Assembly: GCF_014646255.1 (NCBI RefSeq)
Contig: NZ_BMNC01000004.1
Location: forward strand, 62,001 to 126,000
DNA: 64,000 nt
Reading direction: 5' to 3'
From: Lentzea pudingi
Lineage (GTDB): Bacteria > Actinomycetota > Actinomycetes > Mycobacteriales > Pseudonocardiaceae
Under the pieces are notes generated by a model. That model was given only the letters and a program-made list of their open reading frames with translations, made no database searches and was not told the DNA's origin. Shown piece by piece: positions 34,027-41,958 of this stretch. A program made the position numbers and the translations under genes. Position 1 is the stretch's first letter, and each line of letters starts with the position of its first letter.

Positions 34027-35559
34027 TCAGGCCGTCGTCTCCGGCCTCACGCCGTTCGTGGCCGCCTTGGACGTCGTCGTCCGCGCGGCACGCGGCTTGG
34101 GAGCGGGCTTCTTCGCCACCGGCTTGGAAACGGCGGGCTTCGGGGCGACGACCTTCCGGGCCGCCTCGGTCCGCTCCGCGGCCTCGGCGGCCAGCGCCAC
34201 CATCTCGTCGAAGCCCGCGCGGATGCCGTCCGCGAGCAGCTGGACGTCCGGCACGCCGTCGAAGTCGGCGTTGATGCCGAAGGTGAACCGGTCGAGGTAG
34301 GAGAAGATGCCGACGGTGATCCGGATCGTCGAGGCGACCGGCACGTACGGGAACATCTCCACCAGCGGGCGGCCGAGCATGTAGAGCGGGATGCGCGGGC
34401 CCGGCACGTTCGTGGTGACGGTCTGCAGGATCTGCTGCGGGAACCGCATCGCGGTCCGCGAGCCCAGCGCCATCAGCGTCGGCGCGGCGAAGTTCGACAG
34501 GTTCGTGAGGACGTCGGCACCGGCGGCCTGGCGCGAGCCCTTCAGGTCGTCCATCTGCGCGCGGATCGACGCGAGGCGTTTCACCGGGTCGGCCTCGCCC
34601 ACGGGCAGGTTCACGAGCACGGCGCTGACGCGGTTGTTCAGCTCGTTGTGCTGATCTGCCTTGCGCATCGACACGGGGACCATGGTCCGCACGACCATGC
34701 CCTCGGTCAGTTCGCCGCGCTTCTCCAGCAGGTCGCGGAAACCCCGCGTGATCGCCGTCAGGATGACGTCGTTGACGGTGCCGCCGGCGGCGGTGCGGAT
34801 CTGCTTGATCTCGGCGAGGTTCGCACGCGCCCAGACCCAGCGGCGGTGTGGCCCGATAGGACCGTTCAAAGAGGTCGCCGCCCGCGTGACCAAACGCTTG
34901 GCAGTACCGGGAAGTGAACCGAGGACGGTCTTGCCGAAGTCCAGGATCTCGCTGAGGGAGCGCACGTTGCGGGCGACGGCGGGCAACGCGGACAGGTGCT
35001 GCACCGGCGTCACGATGGCGTCGCGCACGCCGTCGACCACCAGGTCGAGCGTGGAGGGCTGCGGTTGCGGCGTCCACTCCTTCGGCTCCGGCAACACGCT
35101 GTCCTGCCTGAAGTCCAGGATGAGCTGGAGCATGTCCGAACCGGACACTCCGTCGATCATGCAGTGGTGGACCTTGGAGATGATCGCCCAGCGGCCGCCC
35201 TCGAGACCCTCGACGAGCCACGCCTCCCACATCGGCTTGGAGTCGTCGAGCTTCTGCGCGAAGATCCGGCCCGCGAGGTTGCGCAGCTGGTCCTCCCCGC
35301 CCGGCGACGGCACCGCGGTGTGGCGCACGTGGTAGAGGATGTTGAAGTGGTCATCGTCGACCCAGACCGGACGACCCACGTGGAACGGCAGCGCCTTCAC
35401 CTTCTGGCGGTAACGCGGAACCTGGTCCATGCGCGCCAGGAAGAGGCGGATCACATCGCCGTAGGACGGGGCCGGCCCGTCGAAGACCAGGACGGAACCG
35501 ACGTGCATGGGCACGTTCTCGTCCTCGATGAAGTAGAAGCTGGCGTCCAGGGAACTCAT
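34027..35559 (-). CDS. Wax ester synthase/diacylglycerol acyltransferase (WS/DGAT)
   Basis: 510 residues. The active-site motif HHCMIDG (HHxxxDG) lies at residues 131-137, and the second family motif is VNDVILTAITRGFRDLL. Such enzymes esterify diacylglycerol or long-chain alcohols with acyl-CoA at the membrane to make storage lipid. After about residue 455 there is an Ala/Lys/Pro-rich tail resembling histone-like tails, not required by the fold. ATG 35559 (MSSLDASFY) is the family-like start; GTG 35568 is in frame 9 nt upstream. Two alpha/beta hydrolase genes flank it. Confidence 0.93.
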   Translation of the reverse strand: MSSLDASFYFIEDENVPMHVGSVLVFDGPAPSYGDVIRLFLARMDQVPRYRQKVKALPFHVGRPVWVDDDHFNILYHVRHTAVPSPGGEDQLRNLAGRIFAQKLDDSKPMWEAWLVEGLEGGRWAIISKVHHCMIDGVSGSDMLQLILDFRQDSVLPEPKEWTPQPQPSTLDLVVDGVRDAIVTPVQHLSALPAVARNVRSLSEILDFGKTVLGSLPGTAKRLVTRAATSLNGPIGPHRRWVWARANLAEIKQIRTAAGGTVNDVILTAITRGFRDLLEKRGELTEGMVVRTMVPVSMRKADQHNELNNRVSAVLVNLPVGEADPVKRLASIRAQMDDLKGSRQAAGADVLTNLSNFAAPTLMALGSRTAMRFPQQILQTVTTNVPGPRIPLYMLGRPLVEMFPYVPVASTIRITVGIFSYLDRFTFGINADFDGVPDVQLLADGIRAGFDEMVALAAEAAERTEAARKVVAPKPAVSKPVAKKPAPKPRAARTTTSKAATNGVRPETTA

Positions 35560-35780
35560 CCGATCCACTCGAAAAATGGTAGAGGACCGGTGCGTCTCAA
35601 TCGACGTCCATGCAGGTGAGAGGCACTGCACAGCTGTGAGGTTGCCGACGCGTTACCTGCGGGTGGCGAATCGAGACTCGAAAGTGCTGGCGAAAAGATC
35701 GTTCACGAAACATCATGGACTCACCGGGCGACGTGGCCCGGGGCGCCGGCTCGGGGTTGTCGACGTGTGGGGAGGCTCCT

Positions 35781-36599
35781 ATGTCTGCCGTTCCATCGGA
35801 CGAAGTCCTCGAAGTGCCTGCCGCTTCACCCCTGCGCCTCGTGAGAGGCAGCGCTCCCGGCCTCTTCTGGTACCTCACCGAGCCCACCCGCTGCGCGCTC
35901 GACGTCAGCGAGTTCGTGGCCACGCGGGCGATGCTGCGCGGCGCGCCGTCCGGTGACGGCCACCCGGTCCTCGTCTTCCCCGGCCTCGGCGCCGCGGACT
36001 CCTCGACGGTGATGCTGCGCCGGTTCCTGTCCGGGCTGGGCTACCAGGTCAACCCGTGGGGCCTGGGCCGCAACATCGGGCCGACCCGCAAGGCCGTCGA
36101 CGGCATGCACGCCTTGGTGAAGAAGGTCTCTGACGCCTGCGGCGCGCCTGTCTCGATCGTGGGCTGGTCGCTGGGCGGGATCTTCGCGCGCGAGATGGCC
36201 CGTGACCACCCGCACCGCGTGCGTCAGGTGATCACGCTGGGCTCGCCCTACAACATGAGCGATCCCGTGCAGTCACGGGCGATGCCGGCGTTCTCCTTGC
36301 TGGCGCGCCTGCACATCCCGAAGGACGAGTTCCCGCCACCGGAGTCGACGCGGCCGCCGATCCCGGTGCCCGCCACGTCGATCTACTCCAAGACGGACGG
36401 CATCGTCTCGTGGGAGTCGTGCGTCGAGGAACCCGGACCACGCCGGGAGAACGTCCAGGTGTCGTCCTCACACCTGGGTTACGGCTTCAACTCCACCGTC
36501 CTGTGGGTGGTGGCGGACCGGCTGGCGCAGGCGGAGGGTACGTGGGCACCCTTCGCCGCGCCTCCCGGCATGGCCCGCATGTACCCGCGCGCCGCCTGA
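35781..36599 (+). CDS. Lipase-like alpha/beta hydrolase
   Basis: 272 residues. The core contains PVLVFPGLGAADSS, the nucleophile elbow VGWSLGGIFA (Ser), and late acid/His candidates near IYSKTDGIVSWESC and SSSHLGYGFN. Relatives are annotated as triacylglycerol lipases or esterases. ATG 35781 has GGGGAGG 5 nt upstream; longer in-frame starts run through the 5' region. The 221-bp gap to the divergent WS/DGAT gene holds a small hairpin (CCGGGC 35724-35729 with GCCCGG 35736-35741). Confidence 0.88.
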   Translation: MSAVPSDEVLEVPAASPLRLVRGSAPGLFWYLTEPTRCALDVSEFVATRAMLRGAPSGDGHPVLVFPGLGAADSSTVMLRRFLSGLGYQVNPWGLGRNIGPTRKAVDGMHALVKKVSDACGAPVSIVGWSLGGIFAREMARDHPHRVRQVITLGSPYNMSDPVQSRAMPAFSLLARLHIPKDEFPPPESTRPPIPVPATSIYSKTDGIVSWESCVEEPGPRRENVQVSSSHLGYGFNSTVLWVVADRLAQAEGTWAPFAAPPGMARMYPRAA

Positions 36600-36619
36600 A
36601 ACCCTTGTAGCACCCGGAA

Positions 36620-36652
36620 AGCGGGTGGGACCGGAACCCGGCCCCACCCGCT
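36620..36652. terminator. Strong hairpin between convergent genes
   Basis: AGCGGGTGGG (36620-36629) pairs perfectly with CCCACCCGCT (36643-36652), and inner CCGG/CCGG adds four more pairs with a 3-nt loop. It separates the lipase gene from the convergent repeat-protein gene and can serve both. Confidence 0.8.
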
Positions 36653-36680
36653 GCGCGGATGATCCCTCAGTACGTGGTGA

Positions 36681-37892
36681 TCAGTCGTCCATCGCCTCGA
36701 TCAGGTTCGCGGCCACCGCTTCGGCGTTGCCGCCGTTGCCACCGTGGCCGGTGTTGCCGCCGTGGGTGTTGCTGTTGTTGGTGGCGTGGCCGGTGTTGCC
36801 GGTGGAGGTGTCGCCGGAGTTGCCGGAGTGCGTGCCGGTGAGGCAGGTGGAGTGCACGCACATCACCATTGCGGAGTTGTGGCCCGTGTCGCCGGAGTCG
36901 CCGGAGTCGTCGCTGTCGCCGGAGAGGGCGACGTTGGTGCTGTCGGCGTCGCCGCCCTCACCGGACGGCGCGCCGTTGCCGGCAGTGGCCGTGGCCTCGG
37001 CGTCAGCGTCACTGTGCGCGGTGTTCTGGTCCTCATCCCACTCAGCCGCAGTGGAGTTCCCCGCTGCTGCGTCGGCGTTGCCGCCGTTGCCGCCGTTGCC
37101 GGTGTTGCCGCCATGGGTGTTGCTGTTGTTGGTGGCGTGGCCGGTGTTGCCGGTGGAGGTGTCGCCGGAGTTGCCGGAGTGCGTGCCGGTGAGGCAGGTG
37201 GAGTGCACGCACATCACCATTGCGGAGTTGTGGCCCGTGTCGCCGGAGTCGCCGGAGTCGTCGCTGTCGCCGGAGAGGGCGACGTTGGTGCTGTCGGCGT
37301 CGCCGCCCTCACCGGACGGCGCGCCGTTGCCGGCAGTGGCCGTGGCGTCGGAGTCGCCTTGGCCGGAGGTGCCGTTCTCGTTCCCGCCCTTGCCCTCGTC
37401 CTCGTCCTCGTCCTCGTCCCAGTTGGTCGTGGCCGAGTTCTCCGCAGCGGCGTCGGCGTCGCCGCCGTTGCCACCGTGGCCGGTGTTGCCGCCGTGGGTG
37501 TTGCTGTTGTTGGTGGCGTTGCCGGTGTTGCCCGTGGTCGTGCTGCCGGAGTCGCCGGAGTTCGTACCGGTCTGGCAGGTGGAGTGCACGCACATCACGT
37601 GCGCAGAGTTGTGCCCGGTGCTGCCGGAGTCGCCGGAGTCACCCGAGTCGCCGGTCGAGGCGACGTTGGCGCTCTCGGCGTCGCCGCCTTCGCCCGAGTG
37701 CGCGCCGTGTCCGGCCACGGCGGACGCCGAGGCGTGATGGTCGAGCCACTGGGCGGCGATCAGATGTTCCGCACCGCCGATCCGGTACGGGTGGAACGCG
37801 CTGATGTCCGCGCTGGCGGTCGATCCGCCCGTCAGTACGAGGCCAGTGGCCGCTACTGCGGCCATGAGGCCGGTCTTGACGTTCTTGCGCAT
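36681..37892 (-). CDS. Secreted low-complexity repeat protein with cysteine-pair motifs
   Basis: 403 residues, no family recognised. The signal peptide ends near residue 28 (TASA). The mature protein is three Gly/Asn/Ser/Thr/Asp-rich repeats, offset by 127 and 117 residues. Each has an acidic GDSGDSG run, the motif HNSA-x-VMCVHSTC, and an Asn-rich stretch (GNTGNATNNSNTHGGNTG). The only cysteines are 101/106, 228/233 and 345/350. Acidic linkers (NWDEDEDEDEG) separate the repeats. There is no wall-sorting motif. ATG 37892 has GAGAGGAAG before it. The Gly-Asn rhythm suggests a beta-solenoid or matrix protein, and the cysteine pairs suggest disulphide or metal binding; both are inference. Confidence 0.8.
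   Translation of the reverse strand: MRKNVKTGLMAAVAATGLVLTGGSTASADISAFHPYRIGGAEHLIAAQWLDHHASASAVAGHGAHSGEGGDAESANVASTGDSGDSGDSGSTGHNSAHVMCVHSTCQTGTNSGDSGSTTTGNTGNATNNSNTHGGNTGHGGNGGDADAAAENSATTNWDEDEDEDEGKGGNENGTSGQGDSDATATAGNGAPSGEGGDADSTNVALSGDSDDSGDSGDTGHNSAMVMCVHSTCLTGTHSGNSGDTSTGNTGHATNNSNTHGGNTGNGGNGGNADAAAGNSTAAEWDEDQNTAHSDADAEATATAGNGAPSGEGGDADSTNVALSGDSDDSGDSGDTGHNSAMVMCVHSTCLTGTHSGNSGDTSTGNTGHATNNSNTHGGNTGHGGNGGNAEAVAANLIEAMDD
36751..36995. repeat. Direct repeat copy 1 (245 bp) within the repeat-protein gene
   Basis: By hand alignment it is identical to 37102-37346 except at one base (position 12 of the unit), a 351-bp offset. The third, older copy at about 37483-37727 is clearly diverged. 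Confidence 0.9.
37102..37346. repeat. Direct repeat copy 2 (245 bp) within the repeat-protein gene
   Basis: Partner of 36751-36995, with 244 of 245 bases identical. Such identity, including silent sites, indicates a recent tandem duplication or gene conversion inside the gene. Confidence 0.9.
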
Positions 37893-38241
37893 GTTCTTCC
37901 TCTCTTGACGACAACTTCTCGTTCACGTGAGGCGTTTTCCGGTGGCGGTGTCCCATGCGTCCTCCACGTCCCGGAGTACGCCGTCATCCGGGCCGCAGGG
38001 TTGTGCAGAGCTTGGGAAGCAGAACTGGCCGCTACCGTCGCGCCGGCGTTCCGGGCACAAGCACCTCCTCTTGCGCGGAACGACCTGGTTGCGCCATTTG
38101 GAGTAGCCGCGTTGAAGGGCGAAAAACCTGCCGGACGGGAGCTAGCTGAATGGGGGACATCCGGTGCGCCTGCGCCGATGTCGACGGCCACCTGACGGGG
38201 GAAGCGCACTTCGGACAGGGGTCGCGCGAACGGATGATCGG
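37893..38241. other. 349-bp intergenic region upstream of the repeat-protein gene
   Basis: No convincing gene. It must contain the repeat-protein promoter (minus strand). Visible elements are a CACGTG palindrome near 37926 and an AGCTAGCT palindrome near 38142. Neither can be assigned to a regulator. Confidence 0.5.
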
Positions 38242-39021
38242 TTACTGGCAGAGCCGGGGATCCGCGTAGATCACGAGCGTGTGGTCCGGCTGCCCGGCGA
38301 GGTGGAAGGCCGTGTAGGCGTAGTCGACGGCGCCGAGTTCCGGGTGCCGCAAGCGTTTCCGCCCGCTGTGCTGGGGCTGCACCTCGTAGCGTGGCCACCA
38401 GGAGCGCACCTCCGGGCTGGCCTCGTGCAGTTCCTCGAACAGCCTGGCGAACCGGGGCTCGCCGGGGTGCCGGCCGGCGATGGTGCGCAGCCGGGCGAGC
38501 AGGGCGCGCGCCTCCAACTCCCAGTCGACCACCGCGAGACGGGACGCCCCGTCGGTGAACACCCAGCGTGCGAAGTTCGGGTTCTCCGTGCGCAGGACGG
38601 GGAAGAGGGCGGCCGCGGCCTCGTTGTGGCTGAGCACGTCGTAGGTGGCACCGATGACGTACGCCGGGTTCGGCTGCAGCAGGCCGGGGACGGCGGCCAC
38701 CTCGGCGGGCAGCGGTTCCGGACGCGCTGCCTCGGCCGGGGCGTGCCCGGCGAGGCGGAACAGGTGGTCCTCTTCGGACCGGTCGAGCTTCAGCGCCGCG
38801 GCGAGGGCGGCGAGGACCTGGCCGGACGCCTGCACGTCACGCCCCTGCTCGAGGTAGGTGTACCAGGTGGCGCTGATCCCGGCGAGGACCGCGATCTCCT
38901 CCCGCCGCAGCCCGGGCGTGCGCCGCCGGCCGGTGGTCGGCAGACCGGCCTCGGCGGGCGTGATCCGCTCCCGGCGGCTGCGCAGGAACACCCCCAGCTC
39001 ACGCCTCTGGTCCGCGGACAT
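38242..39021 (-). CDS. XRE-family regulator with an MmyB-like ligand-binding domain
   Basis: 259 residues. The N-terminal helix-turn-helix (LGVFLRSRRERITPAEAGLP, RRTPGLRREEIAVLAGISAT, YTYLEQGRD) is followed by an MmyB-type PAS-like domain (YDVLSHNEAAAALFP, NFARWVF). GGAGG lies just before the ATG. It is divergent from an SDR gene with a 65-bp shared promoter, the common arrangement in which this type of regulator controls the neighbouring dehydrogenase. Confidence 0.93.
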   Translation of the reverse strand: MSADQRRELGVFLRSRRERITPAEAGLPTTGRRRTPGLRREEIAVLAGISATWYTYLEQGRDVQASGQVLAALAAALKLDRSEEDHLFRLAGHAPAEAARPEPLPAEVAAVPGLLQPNPAYVIGATYDVLSHNEAAAALFPVLRTENPNFARWVFTDGASRLAVVDWELEARALLARLRTIAGRHPGEPRFARLFEELHEASPEVRSWWPRYEVQPQHSGRKRLRHPELGAVDYAYTAFHLAGQPDHTLVIYADPRLCQ

Positions 39022-39030
39022 GGCACCTCC

Positions 39031-39061
39031 GATACCAGAATAAGCCGACTCTGGATACCAG
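39031..39061. promoter_or_regulatory. Direct repeat GATACCAG x2 in the XRE/SDR promoter
   Basis: GATACCAG occurs at 39031-39038 and 39054-39061, start to start 23 bp (about two helical turns). The only 65 bp between the divergent genes hold both copies, so they are good candidates for the MmyB-like regulator's sites. Confidence 0.5.
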
Positions 39062-39086
39062 GCTGACTGGACCGCAGGCTGGGGTC

Positions 39087-39821
39087 ATGGCTATGGAGGA
39101 CAAGGTCGTGGCGATCACCGGTGCGAGCAGTGGGATCGGTGAGGCGACCGCGCTGCTGCTCGCGGAACGAGGTGCGCGCCTCGTGCTCGGAGCACGCCGA
39201 TCCGACCGGCTCGCGGACGTCGTGGCCAGGATCGAGAAGACGGGCGGCACGGCTGTGCACACGCGCACCGACGTGACGCGCCGCGAGGACCTGCACGCGT
39301 TGGTGGCGCTCGCCCGTGAGCGGTATGGCCGGCTCGACGTGCTGGTGAGCAACGCCGGCGCCGGCCCGATCTCGCCGCTGGACGACCTGCGCGTGGACGA
39401 GTGGGACGAGATGGTCGACGTCAACGTCAAGGGGGTGCTGCACGGCATCGCGGCCGCGCTGCCGGTGTTCCGGGAGCAACGGTCCGGGCACTTCGTCACC
39501 ACCGCCTCCACCGCCGCGTTCAGCGTGGTGCCGTCCATGGCGGTCTACGCGGGTACCAAGGTCGCCGTGCGGGCGATCTGCGAGGGCCTGCGCCAGGAGG
39601 CGGGTGCCTCGGTGCGGGTCACCACGGTGTTCCCCGGCTTCGTGCACACCGGGTTCGCGGAGGCGTCGTCGAACGGGGCCGTGCGGGAGCGCGTCGCGGG
39701 CCTGCGGGACGAGATCGCGATCCCGCCGGACGCGATCGCCCGCGCCGTCGCGTTCGCGCTCGAGCAGCCGGCCGACGTCGACGTGAACGAGGTCGTCGTG
39801 CGGCCGACCGCCCAGGGGTAG
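39087..39821 (+). CDS. Short-chain dehydrogenase/reductase
   Basis: 244 residues of the classical SDR family: cofactor motif TGASSGIG, NAGAG, the Asp-rich DVNVKGVLHG, catalytic Ser in TTASTAAF, and YAGTKVAV with the Tyr-x3-Lys pair. Arg residues after strand 2 (GARRSDR) suggest NADP(H) preference. In-frame ATG 39093 is an alternative start. The substrate is unknown. It is probably under control of the divergent MmyB-like regulator. Confidence 0.93.
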   Translation: MAMEDKVVAITGASSGIGEATALLLAERGARLVLGARRSDRLADVVARIEKTGGTAVHTRTDVTRREDLHALVALARERYGRLDVLVSNAGAGPISPLDDLRVDEWDEMVDVNVKGVLHGIAAALPVFREQRSGHFVTTASTAAFSVVPSMAVYAGTKVAVRAICEGLRQEAGASVRVTTVFPGFVHTGFAEASSNGAVRERVAGLRDEIAIPPDAIARAVAFALEQPADVDVNEVVVRPTAQG

Positions 39822-39846
39822 CCGTTGATGAGGCCGTGCAAGCGTT

Positions 39847-40758
39847 TCAGCGGAACGCGTTGCGCGTGTAGGTCAGGCTGAACTCGCCCTTGTTCGAGAA
39901 GTACCGGTCGACCAGCGCGGCCGGGTCGGTGGCCATGTACCCGCGGTAGATCGCGTCGTCGTTCTGGTCGTCCCAGCCCCACGGCGCGTGGGCGGCGTTG
40001 TCCTTGCCGTTGTCGCCGCGGAACGTGCCGAACGACGCGAAGGTCTCGGAGTTGGTGCGGCGCGACCACATGCCGTTGGCGTCGAGAGTGTTCACCAGGC
40101 GGTAGCCGACGCTGCGGTCGTTGCCGCCCGACGGCACCTCGCCGGTGGTGGCGGGGCGGTAGACCACGCCGTCGCCGCCGGGGAAGTCGGTGCCGGTCCA
40201 GCGGTACAGGCCGTGGCCCTTGGCCTCCTGGAAGGTGGTGGGGCGGCCGTCGGTCAGCAGCAACGTGCCGTCGATCGTCTCCGCGCCGTTCTGGAACGGC
40301 GACCCGGCGGGCACGTACGAGTAGAAGTCGCTGTGCGCCACCGTGACCGCGGCTTCGAGCTTGCCGAAGCCGGTGTCCCTGCGGATGGCGAGCAGCACGC
40401 CCTCCAGGTCGTTCTCGTGGGTGCGCTGGCCGAACGGGTCGGGCTGGTCGTCCCAGTCACGCGGGTGGTAGAAGCCGTAGACGACGAACCAGTGCGTCGA
40501 GGTCTCGACCACGGAGTAGTAGGCGGCGCCGGTGAGCTTCGCAAGTTGGGGCTGGTTCTCCCAGTTGTTCAGCGTGTTCCATTCGCCGTCGAAGTCCACT
40601 GTGGACAGGTAGTCGGCGTCGGCGTCCGAGGAGTCGGTGTCCTGGTGGTGGACCGGGGCCCAGTGGAACGCCAGGTCGTGGTCGGAGACGGCATGGGCGG
40701 GTGCAGGGGTCAGGGCGAGGAGAGCGATCGCCACCAGACCAGCGCGCATCGTTTTCAC
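39847..40758 (-). CDS. Secreted protein, NPP1/Vps62-like motif
   Basis: 303 residues with a signal peptide (KTMRAGLVAIALLALTPAPAHA). The mature protein starts DHDLAFHWAPVHHQDTD, rich in His and Asp, and contains THENDLEGVLLAI, which resembles the His-Asp-Trp-Glu type core of NPP1/Vps62 proteins. The match is weak and no function is claimed. GTG 40758 gives the better basic n-region; ATG 40749 is an alternative. It starts 11 nt after the DUF2332 stop, so both are one operon. A long frame upstream of this start is a shadow. Confidence 0.7.
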   Translation of the reverse strand: MKTMRAGLVAIALLALTPAPAHAVSDHDLAFHWAPVHHQDTDSSDADADYLSTVDFDGEWNTLNNWENQPQLAKLTGAAYYSVVETSTHWFVVYGFYHPRDWDDQPDPFGQRTHENDLEGVLLAIRRDTGFGKLEAAVTVAHSDFYSYVPAGSPFQNGAETIDGTLLLTDGRPTTFQEAKGHGLYRWTGTDFPGGDGVVYRPATTGEVPSGGNDRSVGYRLVNTLDANGMWSRRTNSETFASFGTFRGDNGKDNAAHAPWGWDDQNDDAIYRGYMATDPAALVDRYFSNKGEFSLTYTRNAFR

Positions 40759-40769
40759 GCCGCCGGAGG

Positions 40770-41738
40770 CTAGCTGTAGATGGTGACCGTCAGGCGGGGG
40801 TTCGAGCGAAAATCCGTCGACTCGTAGGCAACGCGCGCGAGTGGCATCGAGCCCGCCGCCGCGGTCAGCGTCGTCTCGATCTCGTGGCGCTCGTCCTCGG
40901 TCAGGTACGCCCAGAACGAGCTGTGCCAGATCACCGTGTACGTGCCGCGGTCGCCGGGTGGCACGAGGTTCTCGCGCAGCCACCGCCCGGCGGGGGAGCG
41001 CGCGACCTTCACGCCGACCTCGGCGGCGAGCTCGATGGCGTCGTCGAGGTCCCACCGCAGCGCGTCGTGCTCGGGCGGGATGAACGACTGCAGGATCATC
41101 GCGTGCTTCGGGTCGGCGGGGTCCCGTGGCTGCAGGTCGCAGCCGGCCCTGTCGACGATCTCGAGGTTCGGCGGCCGCGGCCCGACCGCGGCCAGGCGCA
41201 CCTTCGAGTCCTTGTCGCCCCACTCCCAGCCGAGGCCGAACCAGCGGTAGTGGTCGAGGATCAGGTTCAGCCCCGCGCACGCGCCGAGCTCGAGCAGCCG
41301 GACCTTCGGCGCGCCGATCATCGTGAGGCCCCTGAGCAGGAACCCGGCCGTCTTCGGCTGGTGCTGCTGCACCGTCCGGTCGAGGGCCGCGAGGACGTCG
41401 CCCGCGTTCTCGACGATCGCCCGCCGGGCCGCGAGCCACGCCAGCAGCGCCGTCGAGTCGGACTCCCCGGCCATCGCGGCCGCGTGCGCGCTGGCGAACC
41501 GCTGGCTGAGCTCCGGCGCCTTGCCCGACAGCATCAGCAGCCGCACGCCCGCGAGCGCCTGGACGCCGAACAACGGGCTGTGCACGGCGCTGTGCGAGCA
41601 CAGCAGGTCGGCGACCGGCCCGCCCTTGTCGAGCTCGCTCGCGAGCTCGGAGAGGATGCGCGCGGACACCGGCGCGGTGGTGCGCAACCGCACCGCGAGC
41701 GTGCGCAGCGTGGCAGCACCGATGGCAGCAGCCGTCAC
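40770..41738 (-). CDS. DUF2332 family protein
   Basis: 322 residues. LLELGACAGLNLILDHY is the conserved motif of DUF2332, whose members look like degenerate SAM-binding methyltransferase folds. TYTVIWHSSFWAYL and the final RLTVTIYS are also family-like. The function is unknown. GTG 41738 has GGAGG upstream. Its promoter region contains the 165-bp palindrome. It is cotranscribed with the secreted protein at 39847. Confidence 0.88.
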   Translation of the reverse strand: MTAAAIGAATLRTLAVRLRTTAPVSARILSELASELDKGGPVADLLCSHSAVHSPLFGVQALAGVRLLMLSGKAPELSQRFASAHAAAMAGESDSTALLAWLAARRAIVENAGDVLAALDRTVQQHQPKTAGFLLRGLTMIGAPKVRLLELGACAGLNLILDHYRWFGLGWEWGDKDSKVRLAAVGPRPPNLEIVDRAGCDLQPRDPADPKHAMILQSFIPPEHDALRWDLDDAIELAAEVGVKVARSPAGRWLRENLVPPGDRGTYTVIWHSSFWAYLTEDERHEIETTLTAAAGSMPLARVAYESTDFRSNPRLTVTIYS

Positions 41739-41771
41739 GGAGTCCTCCAGGTCTTCGGCCAGGGGACTTTA

Positions 41772-41936
41772 CAGGTCGTGTCCCGGAAGTTCGTCCGGTG
41801 ACAGACGCGGGCGAGAGACCCGGAGACGGCGCCGCCGCGATGCCCTCATACCGGGCGTATTCGGGCGTTGCGGCGGTGTCGTCTCCGGGGCCCTCGCCCG
41901 CTGCTGTCGCCCGACGGGCTTCCGGGACACGACCTG
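41772..41936. mobile_element. 165-bp near-perfect palindrome, MITE-like
   Basis: Two 80-base arms (41772-41851 and 41857-41936) are inverse complements at 66 of 80 positions with a 5-nt centre. The outer 18 bases are perfect: CAGGTCGTGTCCCGGAAG at the left and its complement CTTCCGGGACACGACCTG at the right. No coding capacity and no clear target-site duplication. It fills the intergenic space between divergent genes (41738 minus and 41959 plus). It is most like a miniature inverted-repeat element derived from a transposon. A functional RNA hairpin is the alternative. Confidence 0.7.
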
Positions 41937-41958
41937 GGGCGTGGGTATCGTGCGGCGG

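Noticed and set aside
36751..37727. Possible CRISPR-like array
   Set aside because: Units are 245 bp, three copies, in frame within a coding gene, with no short spacers or cas genes.
36625..38195. Two plus-strand frames opposite the repeat-protein gene
   Set aside because: They merely reflect the repeats read on the other strand (Pro/Ser or Val/Gly-rich), without ribosome-binding sites. The minus-strand protein has a signal peptide and a good start.
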